This document shows, piece after piece, positions 63,727 to 64,000 of a stretch of 64,000 nt of DNA. The position numbers were made by a program, and so were the translations under genes. The stretch is from Shouchella tritolerans (GTDB lineage Bacteria; Bacillota; Bacilli; Bacillales; Bacillaceae_D): positions 62,001 to 126,000 of the forward strand of contig NZ_JAODPB010000006.1 in the NCBI RefSeq assembly GCF_025770735.1, read 5' to 3'. How positions within the stretch are numbered: position 1 is the stretch's first letter; each line of letters begins with the position of its first letter. Below the pieces are notes generated by a model. The model did no database searches and was not told the origin of the DNA. It saw only the letters and a program-made list of their open reading frames with translations.

Positions 63727-64000
63727 ATGGCGATAGGAATTATACGTTTCACGAAACTTGCCCCACTTCATGATTCCTATAAATGAAAGAAAACGCTTAT
63801 TTTTAAACAACCATGGTAACCATCTATCAGTGTAACAGATAGATGGTTACTTTACGTCAGGCACAAAATCAACAAACCCCACTTTCTTTGAGCAATGCTC
63901 TCGAAATATTTATTCTAGCCATCGTATTCTTTTTTAGTACGATGTTTGCTATTTCCATAATGATCGACTGCAAAGCTAAACAATACTTTCATCAGAAACA
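63727..64000 (+). terminator. terminator and trailing non-coding DNA
   Basis: A perfect 13-bp stem (GTAACCATCTATC 63816-63828 / GATAGATGGTTAC 63838-63850) followed by TTTACG terminates the LysE gene. The remaining bases show no open frame with a ribosome site. Confidence 0.6.

Overview
The window looks like a chromosomal segment of an alkaliphilic or salt-tolerant Bacillaceae, most likely a Shouchella (Bacillus) clausii-type organism. This is inferred from gene content, not from a database match. Bacillus-type parts include strong AGGAGG ribosome sites, GbsR/GbsAB, a LutABC/LutP lactate cluster, SigL-type (-24/-12) promoters, a CIRCE element, a guanine-type purine riboswitch, a class D sortase and small YhcN, YisL and YfhD-type proteins. 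No rRNA, tRNA, CRISPR array, intact insertion sequence or phage was seen.

Layout. 0.3-5.0 kb: a leftward cassette of an LPDTA-anchored surface protein with exactly 185 Asp-Ala dipeptides, an uncharacterised 556-residue protein and a class D sortase. 5.0-6.4 kb: AT-rich DNA without a convincing gene. 6.4-10.9 kb: osmoprotection (betaine-binding lipoprotein, GbsR, GbsA, GbsB), with the same TTTAA-N6-TTAAA element just downstream of two promoters. 11.0-16.5 kb: lutP-lutA-lutB-lutC-lutR for L-lactate. 16.7-25.4 kb: a coiled-coil protein, a P450, an AbgT transporter, htpG under CIRCE, an isochorismatase-like hydrolase, an XRE/membrane pair, a LysM-tailed nucleotidase and a 37-residue peptide. 25.6-29.9 kb: proline catabolism (P5C dehydrogenase, SigL-dependent activator, proline dehydrogenase); both enzyme genes have sigma-54-type promoters. 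30-38 kb: metallophosphoesterase, YhcN-like lipoprotein, phosphodiesterase, a purine permease behind a riboswitch, a kinase/MFS pair and YfhD. 38.2-40.3 kb: dhaKLM. 40.5-44.3 kb: a DfsB-like protein, then a steroid-dehydrogenase-like flavoprotein, an SDR and an NTF2-fold protein.

44.5-63.7 kb is dominated by exporters paired with regulators: a split RND pump with TetR, MarR with MFS, an ABC pair with TetR, MFS with a divergent MarR and a leader peptide, a YvfTU-like two-component system with an ABC-2 exporter, and LysE. Broken genes lie among them (a decayed MFS tail, a membrane gene with two internal stops, and a one-base split in the RND gene), so this part looks like accessory DNA in flux.

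The clearest novelty candidates are regulatory or architectural: the 185-unit Asp-Ala stalk with its dedicated sortase cassette, a two-promoter GbsR module, a proline module moved onto SigL with a possible enhancer downstream of its first gene, CIRCE control of htpG, a leader peptide before an MFS pump, and a ketosteroid-like three-gene cluster.
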